Part shown: piece by piece, positions 24,781 through 33,909 of the stretch
Numbering within the stretch: the stretch's first letter is position 1
How the letters are laid out: the number at the start of each line of letters is the position of its first letter
Source of the DNA: Roseburia sp. AF12-17LB
Lineage (GTDB): Bacteria; Bacillota; Clostridia; Lachnospirales; Lachnospiraceae
Assembly (NCBI RefSeq): GCF_003479605.1
Contig: NZ_QUHR01000004.1
Coordinates: forward strand, 1-64,000
Reading direction: 5' to 3'
Length of the DNA stretch: 64,000 bases
Notes under the pieces: model-generated
Told to the model about the DNA's origin: nothing
Databases searched by the model: none
What the model saw: the letters and a program-made list of their open reading frames with translations, nothing else
Translations under genes and position numbers: made by a program

Positions 24781-24793
24781 TTATTTTTATAGA

Positions 24794-26020
24794 TTATTTC
24801 ATTACAATTTTACAGAATTTCTTCTTTCCACGTTTCAGAACAAATTCTTCTGCATTTTTGATATCATCTGGAGTATATGTGGTCTTGATGTCGGTTACTT
24901 TTTCGCCGTTGATGGTAACACCACCCTGCTCTACGGCACGACGTGCCTCGGAACGGGAAGCACAAAGTCCGGCAGAAACAAGAAGTCCCATGATATCGAT
25001 AACGCCATCGCGAAGGTCTGCCTCTGTAATTTCAGCAGCAGGCATATCTGCATGATTGCCGCCGGAGAATAATGCTCTTGCACTCTCCTGTGCTTTTTTG
25101 GCTTCCTCTTCGCCGTGAACTAGATTGGTCAGTTCGTAAGCTAAGATTTCTTTTGCCTGGTTCAACTGGCTGCCTTCCCATTTATCCATTTCGTCAATCT
25201 GCTCTAACGGCAGGAAGGTTAACATACGCAGACATTTTAATACATCTGCATCGGAAACATTTCTCCAGTACTGATAGAAGTCAAATGGAGAAGTCTTATT
25301 CGGGTCAAGCCATACAGCACCGGACTGTGTTTTACCCATTTTCTTACCTTCGGAATTCAGAAGAAGGTTGATGGTCATCGCGTAAGCATCTTTTCCAAGT
25401 TTACGACGAATCAGCTCGGTTCCGCCTAACATGTTGCTCCACTGGTCATCGCCACCAAACTGCATATTACAGCCATATTTCTGGTATAAGGTATAGAAGT
25501 CGTAGCTCTGCATAATCATGTAGTTAAACTCTAAGAAGCTTAAGCCCTTTTCCATACGCTGTTTGTAGCATTCTGCAGTAAGCATACGGTTTACAGAAAA
25601 ATGAGCACCAACTTCACGCAGTACTTCAATGTAATTTAAGTCCATGAGCCAGTCAGCGTTATTTACCATAAGAGCTTTGTTATCGGAGAAATCAATAAAG
25701 CGGCTCATCTGTTTCTTAAAGCAGTCACAGTTGTGCTGAATGGTTTCCGGTGTCATCATCTGGCGCATGTCGGTACGTCCGGATGGGTCTCCGACCATGG
25801 CAGTTCCGCCACCAATCAGGGCGATTGGTTTGTTGCCAGCCATCTGGAGACGTTTCATTAAGCAAAGTGCCATGAAATGTCCGACATGAAGGCTGTCTGC
25901 AGTTGGGTCAAATCCAATATAAAAAGTAGCTTTTCCATTGTTGATGAGCTCTCTAATCTCGGCTTCATCAGTTACCTGGGCAATCAATCCACGGGCAACT
26001 AATTCGTCATATAAAGTCAT
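24794..26020 (-). CDS. tyrS: Tyrosyl-tRNA synthetase
   Basis: The 408-residue class I synthetase charges tRNA-Tyr. It shows [17 protein letters not shown] (HIGH motif as HVGH, about 32-48), [41 protein letters not shown] (KMSKS loop, about 231) and a C-terminal S4 RNA-binding domain ([20 protein letters not shown]). The start at 26020 has AAAGGAT upstream. It is controlled by a T-box leader whose terminator ends about 70 nt before the start. Confidence 0.97.
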   Translation of the reverse strand: MTLYDELVARGLIAQVTDEAEIRELINNGKATFYIGFDPTADSLHVGHFMALCLMKRLQMAGNKPIALIGGGTAMVGDPSGRTDMRQMMTPETIQHNCDCFKKQMSRFIDFSDNKALMVNNADWLMDLNYIEVLREVGAHFSVNRMLTAECYKQRMEKGLSFLEFNYMIMQSYDFYTLYQKYGCNMQFGGDDQWSNMLGGTELIRRKLGKDAYAMTINLLLNSEGKKMGKTQSGAVWLDPNKTSPFDFYQYWRNVSDADVLKCLRMLTFLPLEQIDEMDKWEGSQLNQAKEILAYELTNLVHGEEEAKKAQESARALFSGGNHADMPAAEITEADLRDGVIDIMGLLVSAGLCASRSEARRAVEQGGVTINGEKVTDIKTTYTPDDIKNAEEFVLKRGKKKFCKIVMK

Positions 26021-26088
26021 AATAAAAATCCTTTCTGAAAATGTATTTTTTAAAATTCCGGGAAATATTTTTATCCTGTTTCCCGCAT

Positions 26089-26458
26089 AAAAAAGCCCCC
26101 GTCCTATGAAAGGACGAGGGCGAAGTCTCGTGTTACCACCTTTTTTCACAGATTATTCGCATAACCTGCCTCAGTAAGTGTCCGTCACCGACAGGACTGC
26201 CATCTGCAGTGCCTTAAGGATATCTGGCAACTTACGCATCGATAACGTGTGCTAATCCGTCGCAGCCTACTCATTCAAATTTCCACAAACCATTTATTTG
26301 TAAAGTTTAATTTTGATTTGACAAATATTGAATATTTGGTGCGAAGCTCCGGGATGTATTCATAACAAGCTGCCCCTGTACCTCTCAGCAACCGGTGACT
26401 CTCTGTAGGTTTCCTTTGCTATTACTTGTTCCCATCAAAGCCTGTAACTGCCTTAATT
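26089..26458 (-). promoter_or_regulatory. T-box riboswitch (Tyr), tyrS leader
   Basis: On the minus strand the leader holds a stem I region with AGAGAG and GAATACATCC, where TAC (26356-26358) is the probable Tyr specifier codon. The conserved T-box AGGTGGTAACACG (around 26128-26140) comes before a terminator, GCCCTCGTCC/GGACGGGGGC plus T run (26089-26121). Uncharged tRNA-Tyr would favour the antiterminator and allow tyrS expression. Confidence 0.93.
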
Positions 26459-26464
26459 ATCCCC

Positions 26465-26493
26465 ATTATAGGGGGTAACTTAAAATTTGTCAA
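26465..26493 (-). promoter_or_regulatory. Promoter of the tyrS T-box transcript
   Basis: Perfect consensus on the minus strand: TTGACA (26488-26493), 17-bp spacer, TATAAT (26465-26470). Confidence 0.9.
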
Positions 26494-26679
26494 ACATAAG
26501 ATTTTAAAAGCCGGATTTAAAAATTTGTTATTTATTGTTTAACAAATCTTAAGGAAATGTAAATTGACAAATTGCTTTAATTGTGTAATTGTATTAATGG
26601 AGTAATACACAAAAAGAAAATTGAAGATAAAAGGAAAGTTCATTCGTTTTAGTAAACAGAGATACAGGAGGTTAGGAAA

Positions 26680-27705
26680 ATGAAGAAAATTACATTTACA
26701 GTACCTTGTTATAATTCACAGGATTATATGAAACGTTGCATAGATTCTCTTCTGGTATGCAAAGAGGAAGGGGAAATTATCATTGTAGATGACGGCTCTA
26801 CCGACAGAACCGGAGAGATTGCCGACGAGTATGCAAAGGAATATCCGGATATTGTGAAAGTCATACATAAAGAAAACGGTGGACATGGTTCCGGCGTAAA
26901 TGCAGGACTTGAGGCAGCTTCAGGGACTTATTTTAAAGTAGTGGATTCTGATGACTGGCTGGATGAGGAAAGCTTAAAGGAGCTTCTTTCAGAACTTCGG
27001 GAATGGGAGTGGCAGGAAAAAGAAGTGGATCTGGTAGTCTGCAATTATGTCTATGACCACCTTTATGAGAATAAGACAAAGCCAATGCGCTATACCAATG
27101 TATTTCCGGAGAAGAAGCTTTGTACCTGGAATGACATGGGCAATTTTAAGCCGTCCCAGTACCTTGTGATGCATGCGTTGCTTTACCGCACCCAGATATT
27201 GCGGGACTGCAGGCTGCAATTGCCGAAGCATACTTTTTATGTGGATAACATATTTGCATATAAACCATTGCCTTATGTGAAAAATATCTGTTATCTGAAT
27301 CTGGATTTGTATCATTATTTCCTGGGAAGAGATGACCAGTCCGTGAATGAAAAGGTCTTAATGAAGCGGATTGACCAGCAGATTAAGGTGACCAAACTGG
27401 TGTCAGACTGCGTGAACCTTGGTGAGATATCAAAAACTTATCCGAAGCTGGCAGCCTATATGACAAGAAATATCTCTATCATGATGGCAATTTCTTCCAT
27501 CCATCTGCTACTGATTGGAGATAAGGAAGCTTATGCGAAACGGGAGAATCTTTGGGAGCATATAAAGGCACTGCATCCAAAGCTTTATAGCATTTTAAAA
27601 TACCGGAGATTAAGCGGATTTACTTATCTGCCGGGGGGTGTGGCAGGCGGTTTTGTAACCCTGACCGGCTATCGCCTGGCACGGAAAATGTACCAGTTCC
27701 AGTAA
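26680..27705 (+). CDS. Family 2 glycosyltransferase
   Basis: The 341-residue GT-A fold protein begins ITFTVPCYNSQDYMKRCIDS, followed by IIIVDDGSTDRTGEIADEYA and the metal-binding DSDDW (about 88-92, VVDSDDWLDEES). It transfers a sugar from a nucleotide sugar to an unknown acceptor. It has no membrane anchor apart from a mildly hydrophobic C-terminus. AGGAGG is 9 nt before ATG. First of three tightly spaced genes with a papain-fold protein and a flippase-like membrane protein, which suggests a role in envelope glycolipid or polymer synthesis. Confidence 0.92.
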   Translation: MKKITFTVPCYNSQDYMKRCIDSLLVCKEEGEIIIVDDGSTDRTGEIADEYAKEYPDIVKVIHKENGGHGSGVNAGLEAASGTYFKVVDSDDWLDEESLKELLSELREWEWQEKEVDLVVCNYVYDHLYENKTKPMRYTNVFPEKKLCTWNDMGNFKPSQYLVMHALLYRTQILRDCRLQLPKHTFYVDNIFAYKPLPYVKNICYLNLDLYHYFLGRDDQSVNEKVLMKRIDQQIKVTKLVSDCVNLGEISKTYPKLAAYMTRNISIMMAISSIHLLLIGDKEAYAKRENLWEHIKALHPKLYSILKYRRLSGFTYLPGGVAGGFVTLTGYRLARKMYQFQ

Positions 27706-27738
27706 GAAACAGCAGAAATCGTATAAGAGGATAAGAAA

Positions 27739-28290
27739 ATGGAAAAATTATACATCGGATTAGTAGATACTCCGGGGCTGTTTGCGTGGATGATCCGCAA
27801 AGCCATCCGGCAGGATTACATACATGTGGTGCTTGGCATGGACGAGATGCTGGATGAGTGCTACAGTGTGGGAAGAAGATTTCCTTCAATACCGCTTCTG
27901 GCGGGCTTCGAGCGGGAAGAAAAGGAGAAAATCATGCGGGCATTTCCAACGGCGCGTTATATGATATTTGCCATAGACTGCACGGAGGAGCAGAAGGAAA
28001 ATATCAGAAAGCAGCTGAAAAAATGCTATGAAAACCGCTACAAATATCATTACTGCATCGCAGGGCTGCCTTTTATTTTATTGCAGAAGGAATTCTTCCG
28101 GGAGAAACGCTATACCTGTTCCTCCTTTATTGCCCGTGTGCTAGAGGAGAATGGATTAAAGCTTTTTTCGAAGCATTTTTCACTGGTAACTCCAAAAGAT
28201 TTTTATGAATTAGAGCAGAAAGAGGTCATCTATGAAGGAGAACTTAAGCAGCTCATCCGTATGGAGCAGTATCGGACAGAAATTGCATAA
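27739..28290 (+). CDS. Permuted papain-fold (NlpC/P60-like, YiiX-type) protein
   Basis: The 183-residue protein has the order His then Cys of permuted papain-like hydrolases. YIHVVLGMDEMLDECYSVGR lies near residue 27 (His 29), and YTCSSFIARVLEENG near 131 has the candidate nucleophile Cys. No signal peptide is visible. Relatives cleave amide or ester bonds in lipids or peptides. It lies 33 nt behind the glycosyltransferase, and its 3' end overlaps the following membrane protein gene by 59 nt. Its partners point to lipid-linked or cell-wall substrates; the activity is not proven. Confidence 0.72.
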   Translation: MEKLYIGLVDTPGLFAWMIRKAIRQDYIHVVLGMDEMLDECYSVGRRFPSIPLLAGFEREEKEKIMRAFPTARYMIFAIDCTEEQKENIRKQLKKCYENRYKYHYCIAGLPFILLQKEFFREKRYTCSSFIARVLEENGLKLFSKHFSLVTPKDFYELEQKEVIYEGELKQLIRMEQYRTEIA

Positions 28291-29338
28291 GAATAAAAAG
28301 AATCTCATCAGTGTCCTGCTGTTTCTCTTACTGGCGGCACTGACTTTCTCTGCTATCTGTAAGGGAAATGATATGACAGAGGTTGCAAAGGCAGTAAGAA
28401 AAATGGATGCGTGGTATCTCTTTGGGGCCATGGGTCTGGGGATTTTCTTCGTATCGGCAGAAGGGCTGATGATCTGCTATCTTCTGCGGGCACTGGGAAA
28501 TCCCGTTGCAGCAGGCAGGTGTATCAAATATTCCTTTATCGGATTTTTCTATTCGGGAATCACACCGTCCGCTACAGGCGGACAGCCGATGCAGCTCTAT
28601 CATATGAAAAAGGATGGGTTAAAAATATCGGAAAGTACTGTGGTCTTAATGACGGTAGCAGTGCTTTACAAATTTGTGCTGGTGGTGATTGGACTTTTCA
28701 TGCTGCTGTTTGGCTATCATCCGCTAAAGAATTATCTGGGAAGCTATATGTGGCTTTTTTATCTGGGACTTCTGTTAAATACAGTGCTGGTGATTTTTCT
28801 TTTAATCGTGATGTTCGGGCCAAAGCTGTTTCACAATATTGTGACAGGAGTAGAGCGGTTCTGCGTGCGGATTCATCTGCTGAAGTATTCGGAGGAGCGA
28901 ATCGGGAAACTCTCCGGCTTTGTGGAAAAATACCGTGAGACCGTGCAGTTTTTTGCCGGACATAAGGGAAAAATCGTGGCGGCCACATTATTCACTGTGC
29001 TGCAAAGATGCAGTGTATTTTTCCTGACTTATCTTGTATATCTTGGCTTTCATTTAAAAGGCACAGATGTGCTTACAGTCATGATGCTCCAGGCATCCGT
29101 CTATATCGCCGTGGACATGCTGCCACTGCCGGGAGCACAGGGAATTACGGAGCTGATGTATAAGAGCATTTTCGCGGGAGTATTTCCGGGCACTTATCTT
29201 ACAGCATCCATGTGTGTATCCCGTGGAATAAATTTCTACTTTTTGTTGATAACTTCCGCAATTCTTACGGTGATAGTATATATCTTCGAGCAAAAATGCA
29301 GTAGAAAGAAACCCGCAGAAACAGCCGAATACAATTGA
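28232..29338 (+). CDS. Lysylphosphatidylglycerol synthase-like (YbhN/UPF0104) membrane protein
   Basis: The 368-residue protein has about eight membrane helices. It contains the family block FIGFFYSGITPSATGGQPMQ and the C-terminal DMLPLPGAQGITELMYKSIF. These form the flippase domain of MprF and the AglD/YbhN group, without the synthase part. It may move a lipid or lipid-linked sugar across the membrane. ATG 28232 lies inside the previous gene with GAGG 7 nt upstream; this long overlap shows tight coupling. Last of the glycosyltransferase operon. Confidence 0.88.
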   Translation: MKENLSSSSVWSSIGQKLHKNKKNLISVLLFLLLAALTFSAICKGNDMTEVAKAVRKMDAWYLFGAMGLGIFFVSAEGLMICYLLRALGNPVAAGRCIKYSFIGFFYSGITPSATGGQPMQLYHMKKDGLKISESTVVLMTVAVLYKFVLVVIGLFMLLFGYHPLKNYLGSYMWLFYLGLLLNTVLVIFLLIVMFGPKLFHNIVTGVERFCVRIHLLKYSEERIGKLSGFVEKYRETVQFFAGHKGKIVAATLFTVLQRCSVFFLTYLVYLGFHLKGTDVLTVMMLQASVYIAVDMLPLPGAQGITELMYKSIFAGVFPGTYLTASMCVSRGINFYFLLITSAILTVIVYIFEQKCSRKKPAETAEYN

Positions 29339-29395
29339 CTTTGAGAAAATTCCCTCATATAATAAAAGTATCAGTTTTATAAGGAGGATATAAAT

Positions 29396-29794
29396 ATGGC
29401 ATGTTTTTTAGTTCCGGCAACGGAAGCTGCGGTTACCACAATTGCAGAGCATGTAGTAAAGGGGAAAGAGGAACGCATAAATAAAGAGGAAGTTACCTTA
29501 AGTGAGAGCAGTAAGACACCATTTTCTCATAAATTAAAATGGTTAAACCATATGCTTTGGGGCGGTTCTGCGCTGCTGGCATTTGAACATATCTGGCATG
29601 GCGAAGTGACACCATGGTTCCCATTTTTAACAGCAGCAGGAAATCCGGAGGATGCGATGGCAATGCTCCATGAGATGGCAACAACTGGTGTTGCCATGGC
29701 AGTACTTGTTACGGCTGTGTGGGCTGGTATGGTAGCAGTATCCAATGTCATCGAGAAACGTCCGGTTATCGGAACAGGTAAGGAGATACAGTAA
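29396..29794 (+). CDS. Conserved small membrane protein, unknown
   Basis: The 132-residue protein has an N-terminal segment MACFLVPATEAAVTTIAEHV, a charged stretch, then three hydrophobic helices with histidine/tryptophan-rich ends (LNHMLWGGSALLAFEHIWHG, WFPFLTAAG, MATTGVAMAVLVTAVWAGMV). I do not recognise a named family. AAGGAGG precedes ATG. The next gene starts at its stop codon (TAATG), so the two membrane proteins are made together and perhaps form a complex. Confidence 0.8.
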   Translation: MACFLVPATEAAVTTIAEHVVKGKEERINKEEVTLSESSKTPFSHKLKWLNHMLWGGSALLAFEHIWHGEVTPWFPFLTAAGNPEDAMAMLHEMATTGVAMAVLVTAVWAGMVAVSNVIEKRPVIGTGKEIQ

Positions 29795-30105
29795 TGACTT
29801 TACTTACAGCAGCCATTGCGGCAGTGATTGTAACTTTGGTATGGTATTTTAAGGACGGCACCAACGAGATGCGAATAGGAACCTTAAGTCTTATGTACTG
29901 GGGCGCCACACTGATGTGGCTGGTAGATGCGGTAGTTGAGTACATAGAATTAAAGACGGCGTATTTTACACCGGAACCGGTGGACATGCTGAATGATTTC
30001 TTTCTTGGAATATCCGTAGTGGTCTTGGGATTAATCATCTGGCTGATAATGTTTTTAATCAAAGATCCAAAGGGCGTGCTGCAGAAGCGGTTACAGAGAA
30101 AATAG
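29794..30105 (+). CDS. Conserved small membrane protein, partner of the preceding one
   Basis: The 103-residue protein has three membrane helices (about 3-17, 28-48, 68-92) and a basic C-terminus KDPKGVLQKRLQRK facing the cytosol. AGGTAAGGAG precedes its start. It shares one base with the stop of the previous gene and is followed by a strong terminator. No function is known from sequence. Confidence 0.78.
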   Translation: MTLLTAAIAAVIVTLVWYFKDGTNEMRIGTLSLMYWGATLMWLVDAVVEYIELKTAYFTPEPVDMLNDFFLGISVVVLGLIIWLIMFLIKDPKGVLQKRLQRK

Positions 30106-30140
30106 AAATATTAATAGTCCCTTTTTTAAAGGTATATTCG

Positions 30141-30180
30141 AACAGCAAGAGTTTGCAATAGCTGACTCTTGCTGTTTTAC
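30141..30180 (+). terminator. Terminator of the small membrane protein pair
   Basis: AACAGCAAGAGT (30141-30152) and ACTCTTGCTGTT (30165-30176) form a perfect 12-bp stem followed by TTA. Confidence 0.75.
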
Positions 30181-30356
30181 TGTGCAGTGCAATTCTTGCA
30201 CTTTAACTTATCTTCCGGTCAAGTGTTTTAAATTCCCTGTTTTAAAAAATTCCCGGGTAAATGAAAAACCTACACTTTCGGGTAGTTTACAGGCAGGTTA
30301 TTCGTAATTATTATAAAAACAGATAAAAAGTGTTGAATCGTGTCGGAGGGGAATGC

Positions 30357-31091
30357 ATGAAAAACCGGGATATGACCATGTATGGAAATTATGTGCATGA
30401 CCGGAAGGAACAGCTAAAGGACTGGGTAAAATGCTTCTATGGAGACAGTTCCCTTGGAATTGCAGAAATAACTTATGCAGAAGTATGCTATCAGAGAGAT
30501 GAATGTTTTGAAGCAATTACTACATTAGTTGGAATTATTCCATTTATAGAAAAAGAAGGCGAAATTGCTGTTCTGTTTATTGCTTTGAGCCTTCAGATGC
30601 GGATTATGATAGCAACCGGACAGATAGCGGTGGTATATCCGATTCTGGAAGAGATATATCAGAGGCTTCATAAGGAACAGAGTAGATGGCTTTTAGAGAA
30701 TTTCGGAGCAATGAAAGCCTGGGGACTGTTGTATGATGGTGATGTGGATACAGTAACGGAATGGATGGAAAATGAGGCGCCCAGCGAATTTGGAGAACTG
30801 AATATGCTGGATACCTATAAATATATGATAAAGATGCGGGCATATATTCTGGAAGAAAAATATCTGGCAATGCTTTCGCTGGCAGAGTATTTGAGGGAGC
30901 CGCTGCGAAAGGGTGACCGCGTCATGGATTTATGTGAAATGAATCTTTTGTGTGCAGTCAGCTATTTCTTAAGTGACCGGAAAGAGTATGCATTTCAGCT
31001 TTTGGATGAGCTGCTTCCGATTGTAAAAGAAAGACGATTTGACCGGCTGATAGCAGATGAGCGTTCTAATCAGGAAATTGCTTTCCTGTAA
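30357..31091 (+). CDS. Orphan MalT-type TPR-domain protein (possibly truncated LuxR regulator)
   Basis: The 244-residue all-helical protein resembles the TPR-like middle part of large LuxR/MalT regulators (LMQ-type helices; MKAWGLLYDGDVDTVTEWME, LLCAVSYFLSDRKEYAFQLL). It lacks both the N-terminal ATPase domain and a C-terminal LuxR helix-turn-helix. The start at 30357 has a good GGAGGGG site, so it can be translated. The reading frame ends at the border of a structured repeat element, which suggests that it lost its DNA-binding end; alternatively it is a free-standing TPR protein. Confidence 0.6.
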   Translation: MKNRDMTMYGNYVHDRKEQLKDWVKCFYGDSSLGIAEITYAEVCYQRDECFEAITTLVGIIPFIEKEGEIAVLFIALSLQMRIMIATGQIAVVYPILEEIYQRLHKEQSRWLLENFGAMKAWGLLYDGDVDTVTEWMENEAPSEFGELNMLDTYKYMIKMRAYILEEKYLAMLSLAEYLREPLRKGDRVMDLCEMNLLCAVSYFLSDRKEYAFQLLDELLPIVKERRFDRLIADERSNQEIAFL

Positions 31092-31119
31092 AGTAAAAAA
31101 CGCTCCGCGAGGATGCGCA

Positions 31120-31186
31120 CTGCGGCGTATAAGGTAGATGTCGCAGGCGACCGCCGCAGGCGCGGGAATGTGCCAAGGCACATTTT
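31120..31186 (+). repeat. Structured repeat family A, copy 1 (two hairpins, terminator-like)
   Basis: CTGCGGCG (31120-31127) pairs with CGCCGCAG, enclosing GTCGC-AG-GCGAC. A linker leads to AATGTGC-CAAG-GCACATT followed by TTTT. The same element is at 47351-47415 in opposite orientation, with differences only in the loops and linker. Confidence 0.8.
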
Positions 31187-31297
31187 TTGTTATAACATTC
31201 AGTTGAATTTATATAAAAAATGTGATACGTTTACTGAAGAGGTGTTAAACAAAGGTAATTATTTACTTTGGGAGCAGAAAATAAAGTGAGGAAGCGT

Positions 31298-32254
31298 ATG
31301 ACAGTAAAAGAAATTGCAAAGCTGGCGAATGTATCACCGGCAACCGTATCCAATGTACTGAATCACCGGAATAATGTGGGGGAAGAGACAAGACAGCGGA
31401 TCTTAGAGATTTGCAAGGAAAATGGCTATGATATTAACAAGGGGAAAAATAAGAAGCCGGCAGAAGATACCAATACCATTCTTTTTAATTTCAGTGATTA
31501 TGAGCGTAACTTTTATCTGAAAATCATTCATGGAATCAGCGATTATGTGTATTCCAGAGGATATGATTTAATGATATGTACCAATAAATCCTGTGAAAAA
31601 TTTATGGACCCGGCATTGACTTGCGGAACCATCATGCTGGATATGAAATGTAAGAATTCCACTTTAATCCAGAAGGCAAATGAAGGTTATCCCATTGTGG
31701 CACTGGACCGGATTATGGATGTGCCGAATATTAAGAGCGTGGTAGTCAATAACTATGCGCCAATGGCAGAGCTGGTGCAGGGGCTGGTGGATAAAGGCTA
31801 TCGCCGCTTTGGATATATTGCAGGAATAGATACGCTGGATAACCAGGAACGTTATCGGGCATTAAAAGATGTATTGCAGAAAAATGGAATTACATTCAGC
31901 CGGGAAAATTATTTCTTGGGAGATTATTATGAAAAGAGCGGTTATCAGTCAGCAAGACTGATGCTTTTATCAGATAATATTCCGGAAGTGTTAGTCTGTG
32001 CGAATGACAATATGGCAATCGGAGCAATGAAGGCACTGCGGCAGGAAGGTCTTAAGATTCCGGATGATATAGCAGTAACCGGATTCGATGGAACCGAGAT
32101 GTCAGAACTGATGGGACTTACCACGGTAGATATCCCGGATTATGAGAGAGGCTATCTGGCGGCCCAGTTTCTGCTTCAGAATATTGCGGGAAGCTGCAGT
32201 TTTGACACCTTTAAGATTGCCGCGAAGGTTCACTGGAGAAAGACCACACGATAG
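31298..32254 (+). CDS. LacI-family regulator of the GH65 alpha-glucoside operon
   Basis: The 318-residue repressor has the helix-turn-helix TVKEIAKLANVSPATVSNVL (residues 2-21) and a sugar-binding core with VTGFDGTEMSELMGLTTVDI near residue 264. The start at 31298 has GTGAGGAA upstream; a TTG ten codons earlier lacks support. It lies directly before the ABC/GH65 operon in the same direction, with its own terminator between. TTTACT motifs occur before both, so it probably controls that operon and itself. Confidence 0.92.
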   Translation: MTVKEIAKLANVSPATVSNVLNHRNNVGEETRQRILEICKENGYDINKGKNKKPAEDTNTILFNFSDYERNFYLKIIHGISDYVYSRGYDLMICTNKSCEKFMDPALTCGTIMLDMKCKNSTLIQKANEGYPIVALDRIMDVPNIKSVVVNNYAPMAELVQGLVDKGYRRFGYIAGIDTLDNQERYRALKDVLQKNGITFSRENYFLGDYYEKSGYQSARLMLLSDNIPEVLVCANDNMAIGAMKALRQEGLKIPDDIAVTGFDGTEMSELMGLTTVDIPDYERGYLAAQFLLQNIAGSCSFDTFKIAAKVHWRKTTR

Positions 32255-32279
32255 AAAATAAGATAAAAAATAGGACATG

Positions 32280-32315
32280 GAAGAATCTTCTGGTACAGAG
32301 GGTTCTTCTTTTTTT
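32280..32315 (+). terminator. Terminator of the lacI gene
   Basis: GAAGAATC (32280-32287) pairs with GGTTCTTC (32301-32308, one G.T), then TTTTTTT. Confidence 0.8.
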
Positions 32316-32355
32316 CGCGAGTAGCGAGAAATTCGCAAAGCGTGTTTCGTGTAGT
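32316..32355 (+). repeat. Post-terminator structured repeat, family B, copy 2
   Basis: CGCGAGTAGCGAGAAA starts at the end of the T run and continues into GAAAT-T-CGC-AAA-GCG-T-GTTTC, a hairpin with a T.T mismatch, then GTGTAGTT. Same family as 3206, 49693 (minus) and 57649. Confidence 0.65.
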
Positions 32356-32373
32356 TTGTGAGAGTAGCGAAAA

Positions 32374-32435
32374 TTTACTATAATAATATTGCTTGTTTTA
32401 CTAAAAAAAGGTAAATATTTACTAAATTTACTAAA
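32374..32435. promoter_or_regulatory. Cluster of TTTACTAAA sites, candidate LacI operators
   Basis: TTTACTATA (32374), TTTACTAAA (about 32397), and a head-to-tail pair TTTACTAAA at 32418 and 32427, with the inverse TTAGTAAAA inside the promoter at 32522. They lie between the lacI terminator and the ABC promoter. Confidence 0.45.
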
Positions 32436-32513
32436 AACAAGTCTTGAAACGGTCGTTTTGCACAACAAAACCATGTAAAAACAGTGAAAAAGGTAGAAAG
32501 ATAACGAAGAGGA

Positions 32514-32542
32514 TTGACGAATTAGTAAAATTTATGTAAAGT
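32514..32542 (+). promoter_or_regulatory. Promoter of the GH65 alpha-glucoside operon
   Basis: TTGACG (32514-32519), 17 bp, TAAAGT (32537-32542). The spacer carries TTAGTAAAA, a candidate repressor half-site. Confidence 0.6.
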
Positions 32543-32581
32543 ATAGTTATCAAAAACAAAGCAACACAAGGAGGGTACAAA

Positions 32582-33844
32582 ATGAAGAAGAGAAAAATCG
32601 TATCATTAGTATTGGCAACAGTTTTAGGTGCTTCCATGGTATTAGGAGGATGCGGTTCTAAGGGAGGATCTGATGCTTCCAATACAGAGGGCGCAAGCGG
32701 AGAGAGTAAAGGAAAGATTACCATCTTCCAGCAGAAAACAGAGATTTATGATCAGTTGAAAGAACTTGCTAAAGACTATGAAAAAGAGACCGGTGTAGAA
32801 GTAGAAGTCTGGCAGATTTCCGGAGATGATTATTACCAGAACTTAAAGACTTATATGTCAAGTGAATCCGGTCCTACCGTATTTTCACTTTCTTCCAGCA
32901 CAGAGATTGCGGAAATGTCCGCTTACTTAGAGGATTTAAGTGATTTGAGTTTCTTAGACAAGATTAATGATGACCTTATTGCAAAGAGCGATGATAAGAC
33001 AGTCGGTGTTCCGATGACAGCAGAAGGCTTCGGACTGGTTTATAACAAAAACTTAATCAGTGAAGACCAGATTAATACAACCGATGCATTGGTTCAGACT
33101 ATCAAAGATGCAGCAGCCGATGGGGAGACAGGACTTGGACTTTCACAGGAAGCGTACTTCTTAATCGGACAGATTTTAAATACTCCATTCGCATTACAGG
33201 ATGATCCGGCACAGTTCTGTCAGGATGTATACGATGGAAAGGTAAACATCGCTGACGTAAAAGAGTTCCAGGAACTTGGACAGATTTTCGAAGCAATCAA
33301 AGAGAACCAGAAGAATCCACTGGAAGTATCTTATGATGACAACTGTGGTGACTTTGCAACCGGTAAAACAGAAATGATTCATCAGGGTAACTGGTGCTAC
33401 TCCCTATTTTCATCCTATGATGTAGACTTTGATATGGGAATTGCTCCATTACCAATCGCAGGCAACAAATCCATCGCAGTCGGTATTCCATCTGTATGGT
33501 GTGTAAATACAGACGCAAGTGACAGTGACAAACAGTTAGCAAAAGATTTCTTAAACTGGTTATATACAAGTGAAACAGGAGCTGATTACCTTACCAACAA
33601 ATTTGGATTCATTCCGGTAGTAGATGGTATGGAAGCTGATAACTTAGACCCATTATCACAGGCAGTATCTGATGCAATCGCAGAAGGCAACATCATTCCT
33701 TGGACATTCAATGAGGAGTGGCCTGCAGGTATCATCACAACTTACCTGGTACAGAACGCAGAGGAATACTTCTCCTCGGATATGACAACCGATGAATTCT
33801 TAAGAGCATTAAATGATTCATTCGTAACAGCAGCAAATGAGTAA
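32582..33844 (+). CDS. Sugar ABC transporter substrate-binding lipoprotein
   Basis: The 420-residue binding protein has signal peptide and lipobox VLGGC (Cys about 24), a Gly/Ser-rich linker and a maltose-binding-like fold (KGKITIFQQKTEIYDQLKEL, later FATGKTEMIHQGNWCYSLF). A strong AAGGAGGG precedes ATG. It is first in the operon and captures the sugar for the two permeases. The GH65 phosphorylase downstream makes an alpha-linked glucose disaccharide or oligosaccharide the likely ligand. Confidence 0.94.
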   Translation: MKKRKIVSLVLATVLGASMVLGGCGSKGGSDASNTEGASGESKGKITIFQQKTEIYDQLKELAKDYEKETGVEVEVWQISGDDYYQNLKTYMSSESGPTVFSLSSSTEIAEMSAYLEDLSDLSFLDKINDDLIAKSDDKTVGVPMTAEGFGLVYNKNLISEDQINTTDALVQTIKDAAADGETGLGLSQEAYFLIGQILNTPFALQDDPAQFCQDVYDGKVNIADVKEFQELGQIFEAIKENQKNPLEVSYDDNCGDFATGKTEMIHQGNWCYSLFSSYDVDFDMGIAPLPIAGNKSIAVGIPSVWCVNTDASDSDKQLAKDFLNWLYTSETGADYLTNKFGFIPVVDGMEADNLDPLSQAVSDAIAEGNIIPWTFNEEWPAGIITTYLVQNAEEYFSSDMTTDEFLRALNDSFVTAANE

Positions 33845-33909
33845 ACATTAATTGCAGGTGTTGCCTTTGGCAGCACCTGTTCACTTTAGAAAAGGAATGA
33901 GGGACAAAG

